Part shown: piece after piece, positions 54,347-62,208 of the stretch
Position numbering within the stretch: the stretch's first letter is position 1
Layout of the letters: every line of letters starts with the position of its first letter
Assembly (NCBI RefSeq): GCF_026805545.1
Contig: NZ_JAPRFR010000001.1
Coordinates: 310,001-374,000, forward strand
Direction of reading: 5' to 3'
DNA from: Aerococcus kribbianus
GTDB taxonomy: Bacteria > Bacillota > Bacilli > Lactobacillales > Aerococcaceae
DNA length: 64,000 nt
The notes under the pieces: generated by a model
The model's input: only the letters and a program-made list of their open reading frames with translations
Databases searched by the model: none
Told to the model about the DNA's origin: nothing
Position numbers and translations under genes: made by a program

Positions 54347-56047
54347 TTACATTTCTTTTGGTGCTTGGACACCTAAGAGATTAAGACCAGCTTCTAATAC
54401 TTGGGTAACAGCAAAGACTAAGGATAGTCTAGCATTTAATTGGTCATCATCATTAAGAATTCGCGTATTAGCGTAATAACGGTTAAAGCTTTGGGCTAAG
54501 CCAATCACATATTTAGCAATGACACTTGGTTCATAACCATAGTAAGCTTTTTCCACAATACTTGGGAAGAGGTTTAATTCTTTAACTACGGCAAAAGCAT
54601 CTTCATCAGCTAAGGCAAACTCATGTTGAGTCGCAACCTTAGATTCATCAAACCCTGCTTTACGTAGTAAGGAATTGGCCCGTGCATTAGCATATTGAAC
54701 ATAAGGACCAGTTTCTCCTTCAAATTGCACCACTTCTTCAAGGACAAAGTCAAAACTATTGAGACGGTCGTTCTTAAGATCGTGGAAGACTACAGCTCCA
54801 ACACCTACTTGGTGAGCTACTTCTTCTTTGTTGGCTAGGTCAGGGTTTTTGCTTTCAATTTGTTCTTTGGCCAAGTCAACCGCATCATTTAGCACATCTT
54901 CTAGTAGAATAACATTCCCTTTACGGGTAGACAATTTCTTACCACCAGCAGTGATTAACCCAAATGGCACGTGATGCATATCTTCTTGCCAGTCATGTCC
55001 CATACGAGCCAATACCGCTTTTAATTGTTTAAAGTGATAACTTTGCTCATTACCTACCACGTAGATGGATTCAGCAAAATCAAAGGTTTCTTTCCGATAT
55101 TCGGCAGTGGCCAAGTCACGAGTAATGTAAAGTGACGCCCCATCAGATTTCAAAATCAGCGCAGGGTTCAAGTCGAACTCATCAAGATTAACGATGCTAG
55201 CGCCTTGATTTTTTTCGAGTAGGCCTTTGTCTACTAATTCGTCAACAATCCCTTGGAGACGGTCGTTATAGAAGGCTTCTCCTGTATAGTAGTCAAATTC
55301 CACCCCTAATTTATCATAAATCCGGTTGAATTCTTTCAAGGATTCATCCTTAAACCAAGTCCATAATTCAACTGCTTCAGGATCGCCATCTTCTAATTTT
55401 TTAAACCATAGACGACCTTGATCATTTAAGCTATCATCTTCTTCAGCTTCTTCATGGAATTGCACATAGTATTTCAATAATTCTGCAATTGGGTCACGAC
55501 GGACATCTTCTTCATTTCCCCAATTTTTATAGGCTACGATTAACTTACCGAATTGGGTTCCCCAGTCACCTAAATGGTTGATACGGATAGGGTTGAAACC
55601 AACTTTTTTCTCAATATTCGCAATGGCGTTACCAATCACTGTTGACCGTAAGTGTCCCATAGACATAGGTTTAGCTATGTTAGGACTTGACATATCAATA
55701 GTAACATTTTCACCCTTACCAATATTAAGAGTTCCGTAGTCTTTGCCTTGGGCGTAAATTTCTTTGAGAATATTTTGAGAAACTAATTCATGATCAAGTT
55801 TGAAATTAATATAAGGTCCAGCTGCTTCAACTTCAGCAATACCTTCTCCAGAAATATCTTGTGCTAAGTCTTTAGCAATATCTTGTGGGGATTTTCGGAG
55901 CTGTTTAGCCAATACGAAGCATGGAAACGCAATATCTCCATGACCTTCATGACGAGGGACCTCTAATAAATCCTTAATTTCGTCATATGATAAATCTAAA
56001 TCTGTTGATGATTCAATGGCATTAGCTACTAGCTGTTTTAAATCCAT
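54347..56047 (-). CDS. argS: Arginyl-tRNA synthetase
   Basis: The 566-residue class I synthetase has the N-terminal tRNA D-loop-binding domain (about 1-85), the HIGH-type motif SPNIAKPMSMGHLRS (about 118-132), KMSKS-type GGKKLSTRKGN (about 370-380) and the DALR anticodon domain at the C-terminus (FVQYANARANSLLRKA onward). The length is normal. It is a single gene with its own promoter and a hairpin in the leader. Confidence 0.97.
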   Translation of the reverse strand: MDLKQLVANAIESSTDLDLSYDEIKDLLEVPRHEGHGDIAFPCFVLAKQLRKSPQDIAKDLAQDISGEGIAEVEAAGPYINFKLDHELVSQNILKEIYAQGKDYGTLNIGKGENVTIDMSSPNIAKPMSMGHLRSTVIGNAIANIEKKVGFNPIRINHLGDWGTQFGKLIVAYKNWGNEEDVRRDPIAELLKYYVQFHEEAEEDDSLNDQGRLWFKKLEDGDPEAVELWTWFKDESLKEFNRIYDKLGVEFDYYTGEAFYNDRLQGIVDELVDKGLLEKNQGASIVNLDEFDLNPALILKSDGASLYITRDLATAEYRKETFDFAESIYVVGNEQSYHFKQLKAVLARMGHDWQEDMHHVPFGLITAGGKKLSTRKGNVILLEDVLNDAVDLAKEQIESKNPDLANKEEVAHQVGVGAVVFHDLKNDRLNSFDFVLEEVVQFEGETGPYVQYANARANSLLRKAGFDESKVATQHEFALADEDAFAVVKELNLFPSIVEKAYYGYEPSVIAKYVIGLAQSFNRYYANTRILNDDDQLNARLSLVFAVTQVLEAGLNLLGVQAPKEM

Positions 56048-56109
56048 AAAATTTCCCCCTCTTAATTAAACTGAAGAATGTTTAGCTTGTCATTTTTCAG
56101 TTATTTACA

Positions 56110-56169
56110 AAATACCTCTCATAAATGATAATTTTTAACTCATCATTTGCTAGTTTGCGAGAGGCATTT
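56110..56169 (-). promoter_or_regulatory. Leader hairpin of argS
   Basis: On the minus strand AAATGCCTCTC (56,169-56,159) pairs with GAGAGGTATTT (56,120-56,110), and inside it AAATGAT pairs with ATCATTT. It lies in the argS leader, about 60 nt before the start, and could attenuate argS. No T-box sequence is present, and the T-run after it is short. Confidence 0.5.
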
Positions 56170-56185
56170 GTTAATAATATATCCT

Positions 56186-56214
56186 ATTATACCATTGCTT
56201 GACCCCATTATAAA
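56186..56214 (-). promoter_or_regulatory. Promoter of argS
   Basis: TTTATA (56,214-56,209), a 17-nt spacer and a perfect TATAAT (56,191-56,186) with an extended TGG. The leader is about 130 nt long. Confidence 0.6.
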
Positions 56215-56236
56215 GAAAATTAAAAATTTTCTTTTG
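56213..56236 (-). terminator. AT-rich hairpin after EIIA copy 2
   Basis: AAAGAAAAT/ATTTTCTTT with a 5-nt loop directly follows the EIIA stop codon. It contains no GC core, so terminator strength is doubtful. Confidence 0.4.
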
Positions 56237-56241
56237 AATAC

Positions 56242-56796
56242 TTAACCTTCTTCTAAGACTTTGAGTTCGGCAATTTTTTCTTTGGCCTTGACTTGATCAT
56301 TTTCAGCTCTTAAGAGCTGAACTTCAGCTCCAACATCCATATTGGTTAAAACCACCACAATAGTTGTTTTATAATGATGGCGACGAATGGCATCTAAATC
56401 CATCTCTGCCAAGGGCGTACCCACTTCAACCTGGTCTCCTTCAGCGACCAAAGCTTTAAAGGGATAGCCCGGTAGTTCAACAGTGTTTAGGCCTAGATGA
56501 ATTAAAAATTCTAGACCTCGTTTAGTGACAATCGAAACAGCATGTTCGTGGGTGTGGATTTTTTCGACCCTACCTGCCACGGGGGAAAAAACTTGACCTT
56601 CAGTTAAAGGTTGAATAGCAAAACCGTCGCCCATCATTTTCTGCGAAAATACGGCATCAGCTACCTCAGTGATTGGCAATAAATCCCCACTAGCTGGGGC
56701 ATATAAATCTTGGTGTCCGATAGTTTCAGTAGTTTGGCTTGTGTCTTCAGTTTCTTCACCTGGCCACCAGTCCTGGTCGCGTAAAAATTCTAGCAT
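56242..56796 (-). CDS. PTS glucose-type EIIA domain protein (copy 2)
   Basis: The 184-residue EIIA of the Crr type has the phosphorylated His in FLIHLGLNTVEL (about 97) and the partner His in THEHAVSIVT (about 82), plus SPVAGRVEKI. An acidic N-terminal extension (about 1-35) distinguishes it from copy 1 at 40,297. A cre-like site over the promoter suggests repression by CcpA, so it may serve a sugar other than glucose. No membrane EII gene is adjacent. Confidence 0.9.
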   Translation of the reverse strand: MLEFLRDQDWWPGEETEDTSQTTETIGHQDLYAPASGDLLPITEVADAVFSQKMMGDGFAIQPLTEGQVFSPVAGRVEKIHTHEHAVSIVTKRGLEFLIHLGLNTVELPGYPFKALVAEGDQVEVGTPLAEMDLDAIRRHHYKTTIVVVLTNMDVGAEVQLLRAENDQVKAKEKIAELKVLEEG

Positions 56797-56814
56797 GCTT
56801 TATCCTCCGTTTTC

Positions 56815-56863
56815 CGTAAACGATTACATTATATATAATAACGTAAAATTCTCGGCGGCGCAA
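56815..56863 (-). promoter_or_regulatory. Promoter and cre site of EIIA copy 2
   Basis: On the minus strand TTGCGC (56,863-56,858), a 17-nt spacer and TATTAT (56,840-56,835). Just downstream, TGTAATCGTTTACG (56,828-56,815) matches the cre consensus in all but the last base and would cover the transcript start, a position where CcpA represses. Confidence 0.65.
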
Positions 56864-56950
56864 ATTATTACGGCGCTTAAATGCTGACAAAATTATTCTA
56901 TAAATAAAGCAAGAGAGACTGTGATTATGTCACACCCTCTCTAATTTCAT

Positions 56951-57946
56951 TTACAGATAAATATCTTCATAATGGGCTTTTCGTTCTTGAATATAGCGAA
57001 TGGTTTCTGCTTTGAAGGGTAAACGAATCCCACAGCCAGGACTAAGCAGTAGGCCTCGTCCGCCAGACTGACTAATGGCTGACTCAATTTGTTGATCAAT
57101 GGCTTCTTTTTGATCATGAGTAATAGTCATTCGTTGTAGTCCTCCCATGATTGTTTGACTATAGTCAGCCAAACCCTGTGCCAAAGAAGGCTCAGACTCG
57201 CCGATATGCCAATTAATCACCTGAGTGGGATAATCTTTAAAGAGATTAGGCATGATATGGTCGCCATGCAAATGGAGTACATTAAACCAGCCATCCTTAG
57301 CCCCTTGTAGGGCTTTAAGATCATATGGTAAGCCATAATCGCGGTAAAGACTTTCCGTAGTCTTGTTTTGGTCAGCAAGTTGACTGGCAAAGTAAACGCC
57401 ACTAGCACCTCGTTTAACCGCTTCTTGAGCTAATAAAGCTGTGCTATGGGCAATTTTATCGAGTGCCTTTCTGACTAGGTCCCCTTGCCCCGCTTGGATA
57501 TGGTTTAAGACTTGACCGCCAGAAAGCTTATAAGCGGTAGTTAGGGGAGAAAAAATAGTCATAATAACTGGCGCTTTACCTTCAATTAAATCTAATAGCT
57601 GACTTAAATAATTTAATTCCCTATTCAAAGCTGGCGCTGTCACATCAAGCTCAGCTAAATTGGCCCAATCAGCTGCGTTTTGAATTGGACTGGCAACTAA
57701 TTCAGCCACTCCACCTTCCATCACAGGTTGGTAGTCAATTGTGGCCCCATAATCTTCAATGGCATACATCCCAGAATTCAAGGTCTTAACGTAATCTAAA
57801 TCAAAATCTTGGAAATTAGCATAAGTTTGTTGGGCTAGAGCTTTGGGGTCATGATCGATTTTAGGGTAATGACACCAAAACGAAAAAGGAACCGTCTTAA
57901 CTGCCTTACCAGCCAGAACTTCTTTTATTAACTCGGTTTTATTCAT
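56951..57946 (-). CDS. Uroporphyrinogen decarboxylase (UroD)/MtaA superfamily protein
   Basis: The 331-residue TIM-barrel protein resembles the methylcobamide methyltransferase branch (MtaA/CmuA) more than true HemE. There are no other haem genes here. The zinc motif of that branch, HxC..C, appears as His225-x-His227-Gly (VLHLHGDH) and Cys305 (SPGCGIRLP), with the first Cys replaced by His. It is the last gene of an amino-acid-type ABC transporter operon, 9 nt after the permease, which points to processing of an imported methylated compound. That link is inference. Confidence 0.72.
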   Translation of the reverse strand: MNKTELIKEVLAGKAVKTVPFSFWCHYPKIDHDPKALAQQTYANFQDFDLDYVKTLNSGMYAIEDYGATIDYQPVMEGGVAELVASPIQNAADWANLAELDVTAPALNRELNYLSQLLDLIEGKAPVIMTIFSPLTTAYKLSGGQVLNHIQAGQGDLVRKALDKIAHSTALLAQEAVKRGASGVYFASQLADQNKTTESLYRDYGLPYDLKALQGAKDGWFNVLHLHGDHIMPNLFKDYPTQVINWHIGESEPSLAQGLADYSQTIMGGLQRMTITHDQKEAIDQQIESAISQSGGRGLLLSPGCGIRLPFKAETIRYIQERKAHYEDIYL

Positions 57947-57955
57947 CTTGACCTC

Positions 57956-58647
57956 CTAATTAAACTGCATCTTCCGTTCTATTCGGTTAAAGATAACTTG
58001 CAATAATCCACATAAGAGCCAATAAACCAAGGCAGCGGCAATATAAGATTCTAAATAGCGAAAATTAAGCGCCGCTGCATAACGTGCTTGGGCCAATATA
58101 TCAACCACGCCTACTGTAAAGGCTAGTGACAGGGCCTTGATAATTTTTAAAAAATTATTTAAAAATAAGGGGGTTACAATCGCGGTTAATTGTGGAATAA
58201 TGACCCGGCGCAGATTTTGTCGCCTTGTAAAACCAATGGCGTAACCTGCTTCAATTTGACTGGGATCTAGCGAGTTAAAAGCCCCCAAGATTGCTTGGCT
58301 TTCAATAGCCGCCTCTAACAGGATATAAGCTGTCAGGACAATCAACAAACTAGGAAAATCATTGGGATCATACGCCACATTAAAGACCGCCAATAAGGAG
58401 GCGCCTGCCTCAGGGGGAAAGCTTGCAAGATTAACAGGTGAATCAAAAGCGGAATCCCACGAAAATAGGACACATAGATACTTAGAAGTTGGCTTATGAT
58501 TGGGATGCGTTTTTCCCTAATAAAAGCAAAAAGAAAGCCCAATATAATACCAAAAAATAATATAATCAACGCTAATACCAAGGTCCGTGGCACCGCTTGG
58601 CAAACAATTAAAAAGGTTTCCCAAATCACTTCAGGAGTAAATACCAT
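57956..58647 (-). pseudogene. Amino-acid ABC transporter permease, frameshifted
   Basis: The first frame (MVFTPEVIWETFL.. to about residue 88) and the second (SFPPEAG-like, then AVFNVAYDPNDFPSLLIVLTAYILLEAAIESQ..) together give one complete HisM/ArtQ-type permease of about 228 residues. The second half keeps the EAA loop (EAGYAIGFTRRQNLRRVIIPQ). The shift is at a run of five C near 58,418-58,422. A sixth C would restore the frame as AFPPEAGASLLAVFNVAY. Slippage, phase variation or a sequence error are all possible. Confidence 0.85.
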
Positions 58648-58659
58648 CGCAACCACCTC

Positions 58660-59337
58660 CTACAAATACCGTGACCATGAACGACTCAAGCCTTGGAAAG
58701 CCCCATCGATCACTAAACACAAGAGCCAATAAATTAATCCAACCACTAAATACACTTCTAATTGGTAGACGCCATAATTTTGCGCAATTAGAATTTCTGC
58801 CTGTCCCATAATATCGACTAAACCAATTAAAAATAAAAGAGAGGTGTCTTTTAATAGATCGACCACGGCATTATTAATACTTGGCAAAGCTATGGGTAAC
58901 ATTTGTGGAATGATAATCCGTTTATTGGCCTGCCACTTAGTCATGCCAATACTCATAGCTGCTTCACGCTGGTTAGCCTCTACAGCCAAATATGCTGGCC
59001 GTAAAATTTCTGATATAAAGGCTCCATTATAAAGAACCAAAGCCAAAACGGTATAAAGCATGCGACTTAAGTGACCAATATTAATGCCTACTAGTCTTAG
59101 CAAAACTGGCAAACCATAATAAACCAAGAAGATATGAATAATACCAGGGGTGGCTCGCATAAAGGAAACATAAATTTCTAAAAGCCAATGTAAGATTGGC
59201 AAGTGTTTTAAACGCAACCAAGTGACCAAACTAGCTAAGGCTATACCCAGGACACTGGCTAGGATAAAAATATAAATTGTAATCGGTAAATACCGCAATA
59301 ACTGAGGTAAAATATTCACCATATAAGAAATATCCAT
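58660..59337 (-). CDS. Amino-acid ABC transporter permease
   Basis: The 225-residue HisM-family permease has five membrane segments, the N-terminal FMRATPGIIHIFLVYYGLP and the EAA loop REAAMSIGMTKWQANKRIIIPQ. It pairs with the frameshifted permease whose ribosome site overlaps its TAG stop. It sits between the binding-protein gene and that permease in one operon. Confidence 0.93.
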   Translation of the reverse strand: MDISYMVNILPQLLRYLPITIYIFILASVLGIALASLVTWLRLKHLPILHWLLEIYVSFMRATPGIIHIFLVYYGLPVLLRLVGINIGHLSRMLYTVLALVLYNGAFISEILRPAYLAVEANQREAAMSIGMTKWQANKRIIIPQMLPIALPSINNAVVDLLKDTSLLFLIGLVDIMGQAEILIAQNYGVYQLEVYLVVGLIYWLLCLVIDGAFQGLSRSWSRYL

Positions 59338-59386
59338 AAACAGGTCCTTTCTGTACTCACTATCATTAATACGTATTACTTAGCGT

Positions 59387-60193
59387 TTATTCATATTGGA
59401 ACATGTTTTCGCCATACCATTTTTCAGAGAGTTCTTGTAACTTCCCATTTTCCTTGAGCTCTGCTAAACCTTGGTCTAAGGCTTCTTTTAAGTCTTCTTG
59501 ATCTGGCGCCAAAACAAAGTAAGTCTGATTGACTTGAACAGGTTCTTCAACAGCATCAACATTAAGATCTAGCTGATCAATAATTTCGTTTGCCCCTAGG
59601 TTCGATGGCATCACGACAGCGTCAGATACCCCTTCATCTAAAGCTTGAAAACGTTGGGCGAAATCACCAGATTCACCTAATTGGATTTCAATTTGATTAT
59701 CTGGGTGCTCGTCATTATAGGCAGTCAAGAGGTTAAAAATTCCCCCATTTGGTGTCACAGGGTGAACTGTTTTACCGACTAAGTCATCTAGGCCTTGGAT
59801 AGAATCATCATCTGCACGTTTGTAGATTCGAATGACAGAAGCACCAGAAGCTTCATCTGGGAATAGATAGAGGTCTTCTCGTTCTGGTGTCTTGTAGAGT
59901 CCCCCACCAATCATTTGATATTTGCCAGAGTCAAGACCTACTTGACTTCCTTCTGCATCCACACTCTCAATATTAAAGTGGAAATCATCAATTACTTCAT
60001 CAAGAGCTTGAATCGTTTCAACTTCATAGCCAGTCAAATCACCATTTTCATCAGTGAAACTTAAGGGTTTAGAGGCATTTTCCACTGCCACAGTAACAAC
60101 AGTGCCTTGGCCTTCTTCCTCTTGACTAGTAGTTTGTCCACATGCTGCTAATACCATAATACTTGCTAGGGCTAATAAACTTTTTTTAAACAT
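59387..60193 (-). CDS. Amino-acid ABC transporter substrate-binding lipoprotein
   Basis: The 268-residue SBP_bac_3 protein has a signal with lipobox VLAAC (Cys 18) and the fold start VAVENASKPLSFTDENGDLTGYEVETIQAL. It contains the family blocks GLYKTPEREDLYLFP and GLDDLVGKTVHPVTPNGG. The start is ATG 60,193, after GAGGAGTG. Frames reaching further upstream overlap the ATPase gene and lack a signal peptide. The ligand is unknown. Cystine, methionine derivatives or polar amino acids are common for the family. Confidence 0.92.
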   Translation of the reverse strand: MFKKSLLALASIMVLAACGQTTSQEEEGQGTVVTVAVENASKPLSFTDENGDLTGYEVETIQALDEVIDDFHFNIESVDAEGSQVGLDSGKYQMIGGGLYKTPEREDLYLFPDEASGASVIRIYKRADDDSIQGLDDLVGKTVHPVTPNGGIFNLLTAYNDEHPDNQIEIQLGESGDFAQRFQALDEGVSDAVVMPSNLGANEIIDQLDLNVDAVEEPVQVNQTYFVLAPDQEDLKEALDQGLAELKENGKLQELSEKWYGENMFQYE

Positions 60194-60197
60194 TTCT

Positions 60198-60956
60198 TCA
60201 CTCCTCATTAAAAATATCATGGGAAATTTCGCGTACAAATTTCGCCGTACGTGCTTCTTTGGCATGGTTAAATATCTGGTCTGGACTCGCTTGTTCGACA
60301 ATCCGACCTGATTCCATAAAGACAACCTGATTCGAAACATTTTCAGCAAAGGCCATCTCATGTGTAGCAATAATCATGGTTATACCGGATTGGGCTACTT
60401 CTTGTAGGATTCGCAAAACCTCAACTGAAGTTTCAGGATCCAAGGAGGACGTTGGCTCATCCAAAAGTAACACCTCGGGCTGTAAGGCTAGGGCCCGGGC
60501 AATACCGATTCGCTGTTGCTGTCCACCAGACAACTCCTTGGGGTAGGCATTTAATTTATCAGACAAGCCAACCCGTTCAATTTCTGCTTTAGCAATAGCT
60601 AAGGCTTGATCATGCGATTTTTTTTGAACAACCTCTAAGCCTTCTAAAACATTTTCTAAAACAGTTTTATGCTTAAACAAGGCATAGTTTTGAAAAACCA
60701 TGGCTGTCTTTCGGCGCAACTTAATTATATCCTCTTGATTGGCCTTAGCCACGTCTAGTGTTTGGTCTGCAATTTGAATGGTGCCTTGGTCTGCAGGTTC
60801 AAGAAAGTTAATGGTTCTAAGTAAGGTTGTCTTTCCGGTTCCTGAAGGTCCAATTAAGGCAACCACGTCCCCATCATTAACAGTGAGGTCAACCCCTTTT
60901 AAGACCTCTTGATTTCCGTAAGACTTGCGAATACCACTTAATTGAATCATTGTCAC
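60198..60956 (-). CDS. Amino-acid ABC transporter ATP-binding protein
   Basis: The 252-residue ATPase of the GlnQ/ArtP/TcyN type has Walker A GPSGTGKTT (about 36-44), signature LSGGQQQRIGIARALA, Walker B LLLDEPTSSLDPE and the H-loop ATHEMAFA. It is the first gene of the operon ATPase - binding protein - permease - permease (frameshifted) - UroD-like. Confidence 0.95.
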   Translation of the reverse strand: MTMIQLSGIRKSYGNQEVLKGVDLTVNDGDVVALIGPSGTGKTTLLRTINFLEPADQGTIQIADQTLDVAKANQEDIIKLRRKTAMVFQNYALFKHKTVLENVLEGLEVVQKKSHDQALAIAKAEIERVGLSDKLNAYPKELSGGQQQRIGIARALALQPEVLLLDEPTSSLDPETSVEVLRILQEVAQSGITMIIATHEMAFAENVSNQVVFMESGRIVEQASPDQIFNHAKEARTAKFVREISHDIFNEE

Positions 60957-61100
60957 CCACCTTTCCTTTCCATTGGTAATAATATCATGGTCTAATTTAT
61001 CATTTCAGTTGGAAAACAGCAATTTTAATGCTTACTGATAATTAGCAAAAGTTGCCTTCTCTCAAGTTGAGCCTTGGTAAAAATGCTTGAGAACTTAGTG

Positions 61101-61186
61101 GGGGTGCAAAAGTTTTTGGTAGCTAAACGCTATCTTCAGTCTTTTGGTCCAACACTTCACTGCTACCGCTTTTCATCACACCCTAT
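61101..61186 (-). repeat. Truncated copy of the structured repeat after the nucleoside transporter genes
   Basis: On the minus strand it starts AGGGTGTGATGAAAAGCGGTAG and contains GTTGGACCAAAAG..GATAGC, as in array unit 5, but ends after CTTTTGC without the closing outer arm. It begins 12 nt beyond the terminator at 61,198-61,230. The rest of the 290-bp gap shows no gene. Confidence 0.75.
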
Positions 61187-61197
61187 TTATCAGACAT

Positions 61198-61230
61198 TAA
61201 AAGGAGTTGGATAGTCGCTCCAACTCCTTA
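61198..61230 (-). terminator. Terminator of the nucleoside transporter operon
   Basis: AAGGAGTTGGA/TCCAACTCCTT with a 7-nt loop, followed by TTTTAAT on the minus strand. Confidence 0.8.
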
Positions 61231-61248
61231 TTTAATGGTATTTTTCAA

Positions 61249-62208
61249 TTATTTGGCTTTAATATAATTTTGTCCATTGGCTTTAGGTCCGGAAGCCCGA
61301 CCAAGGAAGAGAACCAAAACAATAATTGTTATCACATAAGGTAAAATCTGTAGATAAACAGACGGGATCTGATTGATCACTGGTAATTGACCGCCAATAA
61401 TCGATAATGATTGAGCAAAACCAAAAAAGAAAGCAGCCACAGTAGCACCAATTGGATTCCATTTCCCAAAGATCATAGCGGCCATGGCCATAAAACCTTG
61501 ACCAGCAATTGTACCGATTGAGAATGAACCTGAAATTGACTGGGCAAACAAGGCGCCACCAATTCCAGCAAAGAAGCCTGACAGTAAAACACCGGACATC
61601 CGATACTTGCCGACATCAATTCCTAAGGTATCGGCAGCTTGCGGATTCTCACCAACGGAACGCAAACGTAAACCAAAGCGAGTCCGATAAATTAAAAAGG
61701 CAGCCAAGACACCTAAGATAATAGCTAAATAAGCCATAACAAAAGTGTTTTTGAAGAAAATATCACCAATGACAGGAATCTGAGCTAAACCTGGAAATGA
61801 GGCATAGCCAATCGTTTCGCTAATATTATCTGTTTGGCCCTTACCATCATAGATGACCTTCGTTAAGAAAACCCCCAAGGCTGGTGCCATCAAGTTGAGT
61901 ACCGTACCAGAAATAATATGGTCCGCCCGCCATTTAATAGTGGCTAAACCATGTAAGGCTGCAAAAAGAATGCCAACTAGACCGCCTAATACAATCCCTA
62001 TATATGGCGTCCAGTTGCCTAGACTATTAGCAAATTCCAAATTAAAAACAATACCTGTAAAGGCTCCCACAACCATAATGCCTTCTAAACCAACATTTAC
62101 GATTCCACCACGTTCAGAGAAGGTCCCTCCAATAGCAGTCAAAACCAGCGGCGTGGAATAAACCAGAGTCGAGGTAACAATTAAAGAAATCAAACCTACC
62201 ATATTCAT
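61249..62208 (-). CDS. Nucleoside-type (BMP family) ABC transporter permease, second subunit
   Basis: The 319-residue permease is of the NupQ/YufQ type, with about nine membrane segments and the motifs GGTFSERGGIVNVGLEGIMVVGAF (about 24-47) and FGLRLRSVGENPQAADTLGIDVGKYR (about 180-205). It overlaps the first permease by 1 nt. Known relatives import nucleosides. The lactococcal Nup system is the model. Confidence 0.92.
   Translation of the reverse strand: MNMVGLISLIVTSTLVYSTPLVLTAIGGTFSERGGIVNVGLEGIMVVGAFTGIVFNLEFANSLGNWTPYIGIVLGGLVGILFAALHGLATIKWRADHIISGTVLNLMAPALGVFLTKVIYDGKGQTDNISETIGYASFPGLAQIPVIGDIFFKNTFVMAYLAIILGVLAAFLIYRTRFGLRLRSVGENPQAADTLGIDVGKYRMSGVLLSGFFAGIGGALFAQSISGSFSIGTIAGQGFMAMAAMIFGKWNPIGATVAAFFFGFAQSLSIIGGQLPVINQIPSVYLQILPYVITIIVLVLFLGRASGPKANGQNYIKAK

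Noticed and set aside
56110-56169. T-box riboswitch for argS
   Set aside because: No T-box or specifier-loop sequence can be found in the leader.
60194-60370. A longer N-terminus for the amino-acid-binding lipoprotein
   Set aside because: The extension overlaps the ATPase gene in another frame and removes the lipoprotein signal from the N-terminus. ATG 60,193 has a good ribosome site.
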